From positions 28,630,508-28,694,507 of the forward strand of contig NC_088776.1 in assembly GCF_954871325.1 (NCBI RefSeq): a DNA stretch of 64,000 nt, given 5' to 3'. The DNA is from Gordionus sp. m RMFG-2023 (taxonomy: Eukaryota > Nematomorpha > Gordioida > Chordodea > Parachordodidae). Below the pieces are notes generated by a model. The model was given only the letters and a program-made list of their open reading frames with translations, did not search any database and had not been told where the DNA came from. This document shows, piece by piece, positions 47,201 through 59,003 of this stretch. Each line of letters starts with the position of its first letter. The first letter of the stretch is position 1. The position numbers and the translations under genes are program-made.

Positions 47201-47789
47201 CAGAGGCTTGCAGAAGTATCATTTGCAGGGCACGGCCCGGATTTTTTTTAAGATTTTTTTACGGCCCGGCGTGGGTTTTTTTTAAAAAATTTTCAGGCCC
47301 GGCCCGGCTTTTTTAAAAAAATTTTTTAGGCACGGCTCGGCTTTTTTTTTTAAATTTTCAGGCTCGGCCCGGCTTTTTATTAAATAAAATTTTTAGGCAC
47401 GGCTCGGCTTTTTTTTTTTAAATTTTCAGGCTCGGCCCGGCTTTTTTTTAAATAAAATTTTTAGGCACGGCTCGGCTTTTTTTTTAAATTTTCAGGCTCG
47501 GTCCGGCTTTTTTTTAAATAAAATTTTCAGGCCCGGCCCGGTTTTTAAAATAAATTATATTTCTTTTTGATTTTTATAGCTAATAATAACGATTTTAAAT
47601 ATAGGCTGTTTTAAAAAATACAGCCCGGCCTGGGTGTTTTTTAAATAATTCAGGCCCGGCTTGGGTGTTTTTTAAAAAAAATTCAGGTCCGGCCCCGGTG
47701 TTTTTTAAAAAATATTTCGGGCCCGGCCCTGTTATATTTAAAAAAATTAAAATACTGTCCGGCTTAGGAGCCGGGCCTGCAGGTCTCTG
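47201..47789. mobile_element. GC-rich hAT MITE nested in family-A copy 2
   Basis: Ends GAGGCTTGCAG and GCAGGTCTCT are imperfect inverted repeats. GAATAACA (47195-47202) and GAAAAACA (47789-47796) agree at 7 of 8 and may be the target duplication. Contains dozens of GGCCCGG/GGCTCGG blocks. Same position as the MITE at 797-1140, but longer because of an internal tandem expansion. Confidence 0.75.
47328..47535. repeat. 67-68 bp tandem array within the GC-rich MITE, about 3 units
   Basis: AGGCACGGCTCGGC recurs at 47328, 47395 and 47463, each followed by TTTTCAGGCTCGG(C/T)CCGGC. The equivalent MITE in the first copy has no such array. Confidence 0.85.
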
Positions 47790-48190
47790 AAAAACATACC
47801 AAGAAGTACAACATGTAAAAGTAGATTGAAATGTTTGGATCTTTTGAATATTCATAGGCACTTGACGACAAGCAAGGATGAGATAATTGAAAAATTAGCT
47901 CAATCTCAACGAAGATTGGATTTTACATTGTAAATATATAACATACAAATACAATTATTCCTAAGAAACATTTTGTGTAAAGGCTCAAAAAATTCAAATT
48001 TCTATTTTGGGTCATTTAAGTGATTCTTTACATATAATTTTTTTATAATTCACATTAATTTAAAATTGTGTATTAGGAATAGTTATTAGTCCTCATAAAT
48101 TTATGCTTGATATTTTTAAAAAACAATAATATTTCTTAAAAAAAATTATTATCCCCCCCCCCCCAGACCAAATTCCTGCGTACGCGCCTG

Positions 48191-49005
48191 TAGGCATATA
48201 ATATTATTAAGGAAATATTAATGTTTTATTCAGTCTAACAAGCATAGTTGATTGAAATATTAAAAATTAATAATTATTTAAACTATATATAAAATAATAA
48301 TCGAAATTTTTTCATATAATATTATATATTTTGATTTTTCACCATTTTGTTTTTACTTAAGGCGAATGAAAGAATATAATAATAAAACGATTTAATATTC
48401 TAAAAAAAATATTTATTTAAAATTACATAAGAAAAAAAAGGCAATTGAATAAAACAGTATAAAATAGGTGCTAATTTAAAAAAAACAGAGGGTATAATCT
48501 AATTTTCAAATTAGTGCTAATTTTGAAAATGGGTTTTCAAATTGGAGCTAATTTTTCAAAAGCTGGTGGCTTTAGCACCCAAAGCACTTAGCTAGCGAAG
48601 CCCATGCTAACTATTATTATATTGAGTGTATCTAACAAATTGATATTCATCCAAAGGTTTGTACCAAAATAGGGGGGGGATCCATGTACCATAATACCAG
48701 CAAGTGAGGATGGTTTTTAATATATTCCTGCTTGATAACTTAACCAAATATATTGTCTAATTTTATAATAATGTATTTATATTATATTTTAAGATAAATG
48801 ATCAGGGACATGTTGGAGAGAAAGAGAATAATACAATAAACTTTGCTTTCAACTTATTAATAATATATCATGATTTCCATATATCATTTGTATATTTATA
48901 AATAGGTATATTGCATACAAAGAAAAAATAAAATTTATCTGATAAACATGATTTGATTCTAACAGTTTATTTTTTTAAATACCAATTAATATAAAGTATT
49001 TATGC
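48191..49005. other. AT-rich spacer
   Basis: No gene. A short AATTAGTGCTAATTT / TTGGAGCTAATTTTT repeat patch at 48470-48560 is followed by GGTGCTTTGGGTGC-like sequence read in reverse (48575-48600), possibly an element end. Confidence 0.35.
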
Positions 49006-49435
49006 CAGGGCCGTAGCCACGGGGGGGGGGGCAAAAAATTTTTTGGCCCTAAACCTGGCCTCTAGAAAAAATCTTTGGCCCCCAAAAATTTTTCTGCCCC
49101 CCCCCAATTTGAAAATTTTTTTTAGAATTGATTATTTTTATATTTTTAATATAAATTTTGAATATTTATTCAAAAATATTCAAAAAACATGTCTATTTAG
49201 AATTGATTATTTTTATATTTTTAAAATAAATTTGGAATATTTATTCTACAAAGATGTCTAGTTTGTAAAATTTTTTCTATCCAGTTTTATTTTTATTTTT
49301 ACCCAATATTAAATTATCATTCATTCATTTTTTTTTTCATTTTTTTTTGTTGTGTATAACATTCTCTATAGGTATCACATTTATATTATAAAATATAACC
49401 AGTTATTTTATTTTACAGCGTTTATTTTAAAATTA

Positions 49436-49551
49436 TGAAGAAACAATCAGTTATTAACTCTTATTTTAAGTTAAAGTTAAACAAATGTCAAGCAACATCA
49501 CTTCTACAAACTATTAGTAATACTACATCAGAAATTTCAGAAACTGATTAG
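49436..49551 (+). pseudogene. hAT transposase N-terminal remnant
   Basis: From ATG 49436 the frame reads MKKQSVINSYFKLKLNKCQA, TSLLQTISNTTSEISETD, then a stop. The K(R/K)Q..I..FF(Y)KK-like start is typical of ZMYM/hAT-type transposases. The zinc-finger and catalytic parts are deleted. Confidence 0.7.
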
Positions 49552-49799
49552 ACCGATTTACAGAAGATGATTTTAATCTTTTTTCATCTTTTAATACATT
49601 GCCCCCCCCTGACCCTGATTATTTTTTATCAGATAAAATGGCCCCATTGGCAACACTGCATCATGAAATGAAGATAGCAAAAGGATTGCTAGCTTCGGAA
49701 GCTAAAGAAAATATAATTTTGAAAATATCTTACATATTATGTATAAAAAAAATATAATCATGCATTTAAAGAATTATATAAATGCTACTCAGCAGCAAT

Positions 49800-49991
49800 A
49801 AACGGCTTCTTGTGAGGCCTCGTTCTCTACATTAAAGAGAGTTTTATCGAGCAGTAGAGAGTCTATGAAGGATAAACGTAAACAAAATTTAGTATTAATG
49901 GCGTATGAAAAAAGAATAACGCAGAATTTATCTTTTAGTTCATTTATATTAAAATTTAAAAATAAAAATCGCCGTATTCTATTAAAGTAAT
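49800..49991 (+). pseudogene. hAT transposase C-terminal dimerisation remnant
   Basis: Reads TASCEASFSTLKRVLSSSRE, SMKDKRKQNLVLMAYEKRIT and ends with a stop at about 49991. This is the conserved hAT C-terminal motif (usually TASCERSFS.LK.IK..LRSTM). Open over about 62 codons. Confidence 0.85.
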
Positions 49992-50198
49992 ATTTTGTTT
50001 TGTATATGCATATATATTATAGTATTATTTTGTTTTGTATATTCATATTATAGTATTATTTTGTTATTAAATTTTTAATAAAAATAGGAAAAAATTTCTA
50101 TGAATGCGTAATTATTTGTTTGATTTTAAAAAAATAGTGCCCCCCCCCCCAAGTAAGCACTTGGCCCCCCTAAGTGAAAATTCCTGGCTACGGCCCTG

Positions 50199-53100
50199 AT
50201 TTATGCTATTGTGGAATATTATTTATAATATAAAAGTAAATGCCTCCTCCAAGTCATTCTTTTTTCATACATAATAATATGTTTCAAATACTTTAAAAAA
50301 ATATCACCTAAATATACTTAAACTTATTATAAAAGTTTTCATATTTAGATGAAAATGGTAGGAGATTCTAATTGAGCATATTTAAAACAAAGCTTAAATA
50401 AATCCAAAATAAATTATGATATTTAATTAAGCACGTCAATATTAATCATATTTTAATATAACTAAAATATAATCTATGCACGTTTATCTTAATAAAAATT
50501 ATTATATTTATTCTTTACAAGACAGTCATAAATGTCAATATGACTAATGAGTTTATTTAGTACGGAGTTTAAATAAGACGTTTCAATAAATAAATAGTTT
50601 AATTTTTGTTGAATATACTTTATTATTTATAGATTTAATAATTTAGTTAGACAGCACTTAAATTACAAAGAAATACGCATAATGTAATTTATTTTCAAAT
50701 AGCAATCAAAATTTCAAAAAATATAGCAAAATTTTATGCTATTTTACCAAAAATTAGAGATTTCCTAACACCTGATATTTTATTTATAAATTGTCAGACT
50801 CGGCCCGAAAATTATTTATGCACGAATTAACCACCCCAGCCCGTTTAATTTTTTATCTGTTCCTGCCTGATATAATAGATACTTTTTAATTTTCTGGCTC
50901 AGCCTTTGCAGATCTTTAGCTTTCCCTATTTATTAAGAGTAAGATCAATAATTTAATTATATTTAGATTTAGCAAATAGTATAAAAATTAAAATGAACCC
51001 CTCACTAAAATTCGTAAATAATTCATGAATTTGCGATATTTACAGGTAAGTGAAAGTGTGTCTGTTTTTCAAATATTATAGTCTATTGTTTTATGTTTAA
51101 AATATTTTTTAAAATTATACTTGATTAAATAACATGCGGTTATTCAATACTTTTGATAAATAACCCCAAATAGAGAGGTTAGCCTATTATTTGTTTTCCG
51201 CGAATATTAAGGAAGGCGATACTCAGTAATTTAACAAGAAGGGTTAGCAATAATATTTGGCTTGATCAAATATCTTGAATAATTGAGTAAGAAATTTAAT
51301 ATTTATACAAATTATACATTGTTAATTCACCTTTTAAGGAACAATAAGATATTAATGTTATCCCCTAGATTAGAATATGTTGTTCGTGGGCAGTTTCAAT
51401 TTGCAATTTAAAACTGAGATATCGGCGAGGTAAAGAAAATTACCTGTCAGATATTTTATCAAGGTTAGGATTGGGCAGCGGAGATTCCGATATACCCAGA
51501 TTAATATAACAGTGATAGAAGAAGTTTTGATTCGTTTTCTGTCTTGGGAGGGGGTCTTAATAATTAAGAGGAACCTAAAGTGAATACCGTAAAGGATAAA
51601 GATTTAAGGCAGTTAAAATTGTATATAGCGTGTCATAAGGAGATCTTTTTTATATATAGTAATAATTATATTACTAGTTTAACAGTGTCAGTAAATTATA
51701 TTTATTTTTGTGTATTGATTAGCGATTAAATGAAATGAGATTATTGATATGGATGATTGATTTTGTAAAAATAATGTATAATAAGATATATATATGAAAA
51801 AAAAGAAATAAATAGGTATTGAACGTTATTTTAAAATTTTTGTAAATTTCTATAATTAATATCTTAAAAAATATTTATCAAGGCCAGGAAAAGTCCTTTG
51901 TTGACATGCCAACAAGAGCAAAGAGGCTTAAATGGATAAAGAATATCAAAGTTTCATTAAAATTTTTTATAAATTAATTTGTTTTAGTTAGTTATGTTTC
52001 CTTTAATTAAAATGATATTTATAATAAAAGGCAAATTTCCGATGGAGTGGATGATCAAAAATGATGATAAAAAATGCTCAATTATTAAAAAATGTTCATC
52101 AGATATCATTAAATATCAAAACAAATTCTTAAGAACATTGCAAGTTTAAAATTATATAAATTTAATTTAGTAACCTCTTAAACAACAAAAATCTAAGAGT
52201 ACCTCGTTTAACATCATCATTGCATAACTGAAAATAGTGAAGGTCAACTTAGACTGGAACTAAATTGCATCAGACGTTTTTTTGAGGATCGCGGTCCAGA
52301 CAAGTCTTAATAATATTTAAGCTTACCTTGTGTGATATTTTTAAATAGTTATTTTAATTTGAATATTGGAATAGGATTTTATTTGTTTTGTATAGTCAAT
52401 AATTATTTTTAATTTGAGATTTGAATAGTTATGTTATTGAAATTTTTGATTATTATTTTATAGTAATTTAATATTGGTTTAATATTTTATTATATGTATG
52501 TATTGATTATATTTGAATATTTAATTTTTTTGTTAGGTTATAAATTATTATATTACGAACTTCGAATTTTTAAATTTTTGAATGTTAGAAAATATATAAA
52601 AACGCAAATTATTATAAATTTCATTATTGTGGTTTTTTGTTTAGAAATTGATTTTTAATAAAGAATTGAAAATTATTGATAATCGAAGTATTAGAAAGTG
52701 GACAAATTTGACACATATGACAATTTGTACAAAATATTTTAAATTTTTATTTTTAGATTTAAATTCTTCAAAATATTACACTGTTAATAATCTCTATAAT
52801 TTCTGTTGGAATATCTGTCAATTTTCTCTTAAGCCCTTTAATAAATATATTACGGTAACTCAAATCGCAACACCTTGCTATTTTATTCATATAATTTTTG
52901 TGTATAATTTATTTTTATATTAGTTTTATCTAGGACCACGCTCTGGATAGGAAAACAGGATCAAGACCTTCGCTAAACTGCAACCTCTTAGTAAATTCTG
53001 TAGGAAGACATGGCTGTAATGCATGGAAATTACGGACATATTTTTGAGAACATTTCCGAGAATAAAATGCAAAATTTCCAATAAATTTTAGGGAATTTTA

Positions 53101-53224
53101 ATTAATTCTTAACATTTGAATATCAATAGAAAAAGTTTCAAACTACATTGGGCTAAAAGATTTTGTTTTCAAGGTATTTTATATTAGTTGATTTTATTTT
53201 GTTAAAAGATCATCGTATTTAATA
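50199..53224. other. AT-rich stretch, no recognised gene
   Basis: 50795-50920 is a degraded GCCCGG-family fragment (AGACTCGGCCCGAAAA ... TTTGCAGATCTTTAG). 51030-51660 is less AT-rich than its surroundings but I recognise nothing in it. An open frame at 52648-52923 (plus) has no recognisable features. Confidence 0.4.
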
Positions 53225-53475
53225 TAGTGATCTGCATCGGGCCTAATTTTTCAAGCCCGACCTGGCCCGAAAATTATTTTATAAAGTTTTGCCCGGCCCG
53301 GCCCGAATTTATCGAAATATAGAAATTAATTTTTATAATTATTCAAATAAATGTTATTTGGCGTCTTCTATATATAAAATGCCATATTTTTATTTTACAT
53401 AAAAAATTCCACATAAAATTGATAAATTTAGAGATATTTTAAAAAATTTCTAAGGCCCGATCCGGCCCGTGTATA
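53225..53475. mobile_element. GCCCGG-family hAT MITE, truncated
   Basis: Begins TAGTGATCTGCATCGGGCC and matches the reverse of 58794 inward (CCCGGCCCGGCCCGAATTTA). The opposite end is missing. Confidence 0.8.
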
Positions 53476-54580
53476 TTTGATTTGAATATTATCGCTTTAA
53501 ATGAACCGATCAATTATAATACAAATGACGATATATTGTTGTAAAAGTATAGAATATAAATAGGAGAGACCATTTCGGACATTTTTAAATTAAAGTGTCA
53601 TAAAATCGTGAAATTAAACTTTTCGCAAAAATAATTATATGAGTGGGATTCCCTGTCATTTGGCTATAATTTAATTTTTGGCTTAAGTATTTTATTCTCC
53701 GAAGTAACGATAACCGTTTTTTTTATGGAATTACCCCATGCCTATTGACTTGACTTCGCCAGGAAATAATTTTAAAATCGACAAATTATATAAAAACTTT
53801 ATTTAAACTTCAATGTTATAAATATAAAGTTTATAAGCTTTACAATAAAAAAAAAGGGGTTTATAATTTTTTCAATTTTTATTAAAAAAAAATTTTGAAT
53901 TATTAATGAATCTTTAAATAGAAAGAATTTTATTATCGGATGAACTTCCCTTTTTCATAATGTCCCATTGTAATTTAAATAAGATATTAAATTCTTTTAA
54001 AAAATAAGTGAATTAGTGTCCGCCATTAATCCATATTTCAATAAATGCCATCAGCATCATATAAAGCCTTGTTCAAAATCTATAAATTCTTATCTTATAT
54101 TTATTAAGGGTTCAAAGTTGGTCATGTATGAATTTTAATGTGTAGATAATTAACAAAAAATTCTAGCAAATTTTTTTTTAAGAGGCTTTTTTTTCTTTAA
54201 ATTTTCCCAAAGTGTCAGCTGTTTTTTTTACATTAATAATATAACATATAAACCTTTTTAGTACAAATTTCAATTCTCAAAGATAAATAATTTTAAAATG
54301 TAAAGGCCGTCCAGAATTACCTTGCGAAATAGCGCTGGACCCAAAAAATATCAAAAATGAAAATCCGAGACAGCCCAAAATTTTTAAAAAAATAACAAGC
54401 CAAGATTGATAAAAATTTTTTTAAACCCCATATTGATACCGCCTATAATACGGTTATTTCATTACCTGAAAATTTAGAAAGTAAAAAAATATATCTTCAA
54501 AAGACAGAAATATAATCATTAATGAAGTACAGGAGTTATCAAATATATATCAGATACCTGAATACTTTATTTTTATAGCT
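53476..54580. other. AT-rich spacer
   Basis: No gene seen. AAAGGCCGTCCAGAATTACC at 54303 could be an element end without a visible partner. Confidence 0.35.
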
Positions 54581-54720
54581 AATATTGGGATTTAAAATAT
54601 TTGGTTCTAAAATATACGGCCCTTCCCGGGTATTTTTCAAAAAGAAAATTTTAAGCTCAGCCAAGCCCCCCCCCCCTCCCGTATTTTTAAAAAATTATTT
54701 AGGCTCGGCTGCAATTTTCA
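54580..54720. mobile_element. Fragment of the GC-rich MITE found in family A
   Basis: TATAGCTAATATTGGGATTTAAAATATTTGG and following match 960-1050 (TATAGCTAATAATGGCGAATT...), including the CCCGGGTATTTT block and a poly-C run. Confidence 0.65.
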
Positions 54721-55689
54721 ATATATTTCAACATTATAATTTCAATTTAAATAATAAAATAAACTTTTATGCATCATGCATTAAAAATTAATATATTGCA
54801 ATTTAAGGCCTCTTTTTGGTGGTTTTATCCTATTTATATTTAGCATATTTAATTTCATATATGACCTATTTGAGGTTAAAAAAATTGACAAAAAGGATTT
54901 TTTTACAAAGTTTCCTAAAATTCCCTAAATTTTTCTATAATTCCCGTTAATATAAAAATCCCAAAATTTTTAGAAATTTTTGGATCGGTAATTCTAAATA
55001 TATTATTATTTCTATATTCATTACATATATTTAATAACAAAACAATGATTTTTTCATTTTATACCACTCAAATACCGGATTTTATCACAAAATTTTTTTT
55101 TTACATTTGATATATATTTTTTAAATGTTTTTATAGATACATTGATCTATCCAAAATCATTGATCTCTGCAATAGTAGTCAATTAAGATTTATTACCACA
55201 CCCATCATGTAATAACATAATACACAAACTGGATGCTCTGTGTGCTCTGTGTAATAATCTATTTTAATTTACTGGGAAGTTCTACCCCCCTAGAAAGAAG
55301 GCTAGCTTTCGGCCGGGAAAGGGGGAGGGTACGTACTACTGCCTCTCTAAAGAACAACCAATTCGGGTGTAAAGGCGGGTTATGGTATTATTAAGGTAAT
55401 TATTATATATTATCAATATTTTTGTTGGTAATTTTTAAAATTCTTATTAGGCAATTCTACACTCCCCTAGTCCAATAACGATATTACCCCTTCCCCCTAA
55501 AAAACTTACAATCTCCCCCTCCTATTCATTTAAAAGGTATATCAAAAAGAGCAGAATAAGTTTAAAATTGGCGGGAAAAGATCAAAAATAACAAAAAGGA
55601 AATCCTTTCAAATTTCCCTTCCACCTTATTTAAAATTTTAATTATGATGCTAGATGCTGGGTCATAGTCCATCTTCCTTTCCTCTGTAG
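54721..55689. other. Spacer with GC-rich patch
   Basis: 55270-55340 and 55450-55525 contain C-rich and GGGGGAGGG tracts (TTCTACCCCCCTAG, AAAGGGGGAGGG) reminiscent of transposon ends; no partner found. No gene. Confidence 0.35.
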
Positions 55690-56062
55690 CATAGGCATGT
55701 CAGGATTTTGTCAAGGAGGGCCGAGCACTACCAGGTGGGTTTTCCCCCATAAATTTTTGGAGGTCTTCAGGTCCACTTAGGTCCACCTATTGTAGGTCTT
55801 TGGCTAAAAATAATTTTGGGTTACACTTTTTTAATAAAAATTCTCTTTTTCTAAAAATTTTGAATTTTAGTCGCTATTTTAAAAAGTTATTGACATTTAA
55901 AAATTTTTATTTCAAATTCTTCTTTACAGAGGTTTATTGCATACATTTTTAAGGGAGAGAAGGGTAGAAATATGTAGGGGGCTGATTTATTTAAGCTTAG
56001 AATAATATTTACGAGAATAGGTAAATTTACGAAGGAGAGGGTTAGTTATGCTCCATGGTAGG
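55690..56062. mobile_element. MITE, fullest copy of the family at 10.6 and 27.5 kb
   Basis: Left part (GGCATGTCAGGATTTTGTCA ... CCCCCATAAATTTTTGGAGG) matches 10585-10660, and right part (TTGCATACATTTTTAAGGGA ... AGCTTAGAATAATATTTACG) matches 27485-27580. About 370 bp, non-coding, degraded terminal repeats. Confidence 0.65.
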
Positions 56063-56949
56063 ACTGCAAGGTCTGGTCATAGATGTACATAAATTTTTAG
56101 TATAAGATTTGAAACAACAAGGCATTTTATTTGTAGAAAAATAAATATAAATAATTAATTATTTTCCAATAGTAAATACCGGGTTTTTACTAATTAAATA
56201 TAATAATCGAATATTTGGTCTTGACTTTTAGTTGTGGTGGTCATGTACAAATGTTTGAAAATTTAGGGGAGAGAGTTATCTAAAAATAAGTAACAATAAG
56301 TTTTATGACCTAGGCAAAAATGAATTCAGCAGCCCTTTAAAAATTTCCAATTTACTTAAGCTTAAAAATATCTTAAATAGTTATTAAAAGATACTGTTTA
56401 AATGATATATTCAACAAATGATAAAAAATATAATTAAGAAGATAAAATTTGTAATGTGAAATCCTATCTTATTTAGGATTGAGCAATTTTTCAATGATTT
56501 CAACCGCGCTTGGTGTCTCCCTTTTATATTAAAAAAGGCTAACCGAATCAATCTATTTTCAGAGGTAATACTTTCTATGGTAAGTTTTTATTCTTCTTAA
56601 CGAATAAAAGTTTATTGCTATAAGTATACTAATAAGTAGAGTTGCCAACATATATATTGATTTTAATGTAATAGTTATAATTATATGATGTACTTTGATT
56701 AATCAATGAATAAAAACAGATTCTTAGATAACTTAAAATAAATATAGAAATAGAAATTAAGAACAATAAAATTATAATAATTAAAATCGTTTAAATAAAT
56801 GATTTAAAAAGTTATTCTTATCCATCCATGTAGAATATGAAACTGATCTAGTTAGATCGAATTATATTTATGCTACTCTTTGTATAGAGTAAAAGCCTTC
56901 ATTTTTATTTTCAGTCTTCGATGTAATGCCATGGCCTATATCCTTGAAG
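56063..56949. other. AT-rich spacer
   Basis: Nothing recognised. Confidence 0.4.
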
Positions 56950-58330
56950 AAGGATTGGACGTGAGAGAATGTATTTAAAGTTATGCAGCATTTATAGCAT
57001 TTTTTACATTATAAACCATTTAATCTTTTATGGCATAGTTTGCATTCAGTATAATAATGTATCATTAACATCCTCACAATAATAATCACCAAATATTCAA
57101 TTTTTTATCTAACAAGATTTGATATATTTGTATGGAATCTACAGTAATATTCTCTGCAGATTTGTATGCTGCCTCATGAATCAAGTAATGATTCATTCAT
57201 AAAAAAGTACCCAAAAGGGGGATAAAGACATGTATTTCCTAGTATTCTTTGATTGACCCTATATTAATATTAAAACGATGGAATTATCTTGTTGCAAGTC
57301 GAGGTAGAAAAATATTGAATTCATAGAGCTCTGTTGACATATGATTTTGTTATCTACCTTTACTTTAATTTCCCTAAGTTACAATATAATGCATTTAACT
57401 ATTCTCATTGTATCAATAGTATTTTTTTTTCATATATATTACATAAAATACTTGTGCGATTAAAACATAAAAAAAAATTAGTTGTGGTATTATGTCCAAT
57501 AATCTGTCTGCTTCTGAAGAAATGTCTTTTTCAAGGCATTGAGTTATTAAGTAATGGCATTTATAATAGCTCTTCTAACTCCATAAAAGCAGTTACTGCT
57601 TGATGGCGTAACAAGTATTATTTAATATTTTTTCTTCTTGGATAAGGAGTTTAGATATAATTATGTTTAGTATATTTTGTCTCTATCTCAAAGATGCTAG
57701 ATATTGTGCCAAGTGGAAATAAAATTTTTAATCAAAATAAATTGAATCAGAAATTGTTAGATGCAAGTACGCGTATAGAGCCGCTATTTCCTTTTTATAA
57801 AGGTCTAAAGCCCATTGAATTGCCCTTCATTGCATAGGATCCATCATACCTTTGTCAAAATGACTAGAATTCCGATTTTCATCAATACTGATAAAAAAAG
57901 TCGTTATATCCATTCTTTTATATTTACCTTAAATAATAATTTTTTGAATTATTTTAGTTTTACAGTGAAAATGTTTCAAATGATTTGGTGGAAAGTTTTA
58001 AAATGGTAGATAAATATAACGCCGAAAAAATTTTAAATAAATACATATAAATTGAAATATATATATGCAATAAGAGGTAGAATGATTGTAAAATATATAT
58101 TAATATTCAAAACAATATATTTTTGAAAAATATTTTACCCGACATTTGAATATTTTAGATTGGGGTGGGGGGTAGTTCAAGCATTACATATTGGCCCAAA
58201 TATTGCACAAATCAAATATTTCGTTCTTTTATATTTTTTATTCTGGCGTTTTTATGCTGTTTGCCAAACGGGTTAAAATAATATCGAATTAAGCACTAAA
58301 CATTGATAAAATTTTCAGAAAAATGCCTTC
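56950..58330 (-). mobile_element. hAT transposon, family A, copy 3 (reversed, degraded)
   Basis: Reverse complement of 57000-57610 follows 50-740 of the first copy: for example CATCAAGCAGTAACTGCTTT and CTCGACTTGCAACAAGATAA, TTAATATAGGGTCA. Further right (57960-58170) matches the 5' part of the 46-kb copy (ATATTTATCTACCATTTT). It lacks the dimerisation region and so the nested MITE. Many gaps and substitutions: older than the other two. Confidence 0.75.
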
Positions 58331-58413
58331 ATAGCTTTTTAATCGTTAGGGTGGACAAAATTTTGTTACTATAAAGATTTTTTCCTTTATACTGGCTACT
58401 ATACTGTTTAAAG

Positions 58414-58794
58414 TAGAGATCTGCAAAGTTAGGCCCGGCCCGAACGGGCTTCGGGTCAGGCCTAATTCTATTTAAAATAATCGGGTTCGGGCCGGGCCTA
58501 TATTTTTTAAAAAATTTCGGGCCGGGTCGGGTTGGACCTTGGAAATTTTATTAAATATATCTAAATTTATCAATTTTATATTAAATTTTTTATGTAAAAT
58601 AAAAATTTTTGATTTCATTTATTGAAACTAACATATGTCTTTTATTTTAAGTAATTATAAAAACCGGCTCGGTAAATTTTTTAAAAATACGGGTTCGGAC
58701 CGGGCCGGCAAAACTTTTTAAAAAAATTTTGGGTTCGGGCCGGGCCGACAGGGCCGGACCGGGCTTGAAAAATTAGGCCCGATGCAGATCACTA
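58414..58794. mobile_element. GCCCGG-family hAT MITE with near-perfect TSD
   Basis: A 381-bp element, ends TAGAGATCTGCAAAG and GATGCAGATCACTA, flanks GTTTAAAG (58406-58413) and GATTAAAG (58795-58802), 7 of 8 identical. The internal layout is the same as 24609-25007, sharing the middle AT-rich segment. Confidence 0.92.
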
Positions 58795-58799
58795 GATTA

Positions 58800-59003
58800 A
58801 AGCGCTCGTAGGTCTTAATTAAGCAAGAAACATTAGCGCAGTCCAATTGTTCAGGAACATTAACGGAGATGTCATAAATATATAATATATTTAAAAATAT
58901 CAAAATCAAAATGACCACGGGAAAATTAAAAATATTTTATCAGATTTTTTTAGGGGTTCTATAAATCCGCCCTTTTCTGATAAATTCTGCCACGCCACTG
59001 AAC
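58800..59003 (-). mobile_element. Isolated hAT-like terminus
   Basis: On the minus strand, reads CAGTGGCGTGGCAGAATTTA from 59003. This is a common hAT end form. It may be the left end of family-A copy 3 (displaced by the MITE at 58414-58794) or an unrelated element; no matching right end was found. Confidence 0.4.

Larger units (their letters stand above)
46079..48190 (+). mobile_element. hAT transposon, family A, copy 2 (both ends present)
   Basis: Left end CATTGGCGTACGCAGTGGGG and right end CAAATTCCTGCGTACGCGCC-TG are inverted partners (shared GCGTACGCAG), each followed inward by G or C runs of ten or more. The body matches 1-1664. Plus-strand transposase remnants include the region around 46660-46820 (AESILSELKEIMTNVDEEFH, with a stop soon after) and the C-terminal dimerisation motif split by the nested MITE: NERTLSFLRRI before 47200, and RLKCLDLLNIHRHLTTSKDE after 47800. 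Frames are broken in many places. Flanking 8-mers AAAAAATA and TAGGCATA agree poorly, so the target duplication has decayed or the end is off by a few bases. Confidence 0.82.
49006..50198 (+). mobile_element. Internally deleted hAT with perfect 8-bp TSD
   Basis: Starts CAGGGCCGTAGCCACGGGGG and ends CTGGCTACGGCCCTG, flanked by exact ATTTATGC at 48998-49005 and 50199-50206. It is 1193 bp long, with poly-G near the left end and poly-C runs (about 49096, 49602 and 50140). It keeps only the two extremities of a transposase gene (next two entries), so it is a typical deletion derivative mobilised in trans. Confidence 0.96.

Noticed and set aside
52648-52923. 91-residue frame
   Set aside because: Composition is that of random AT-rich DNA and no motif is seen.
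57334-57603. Plus-strand 89-residue frame
   Set aside because: Antisense of the reversed family-A hAT copy.
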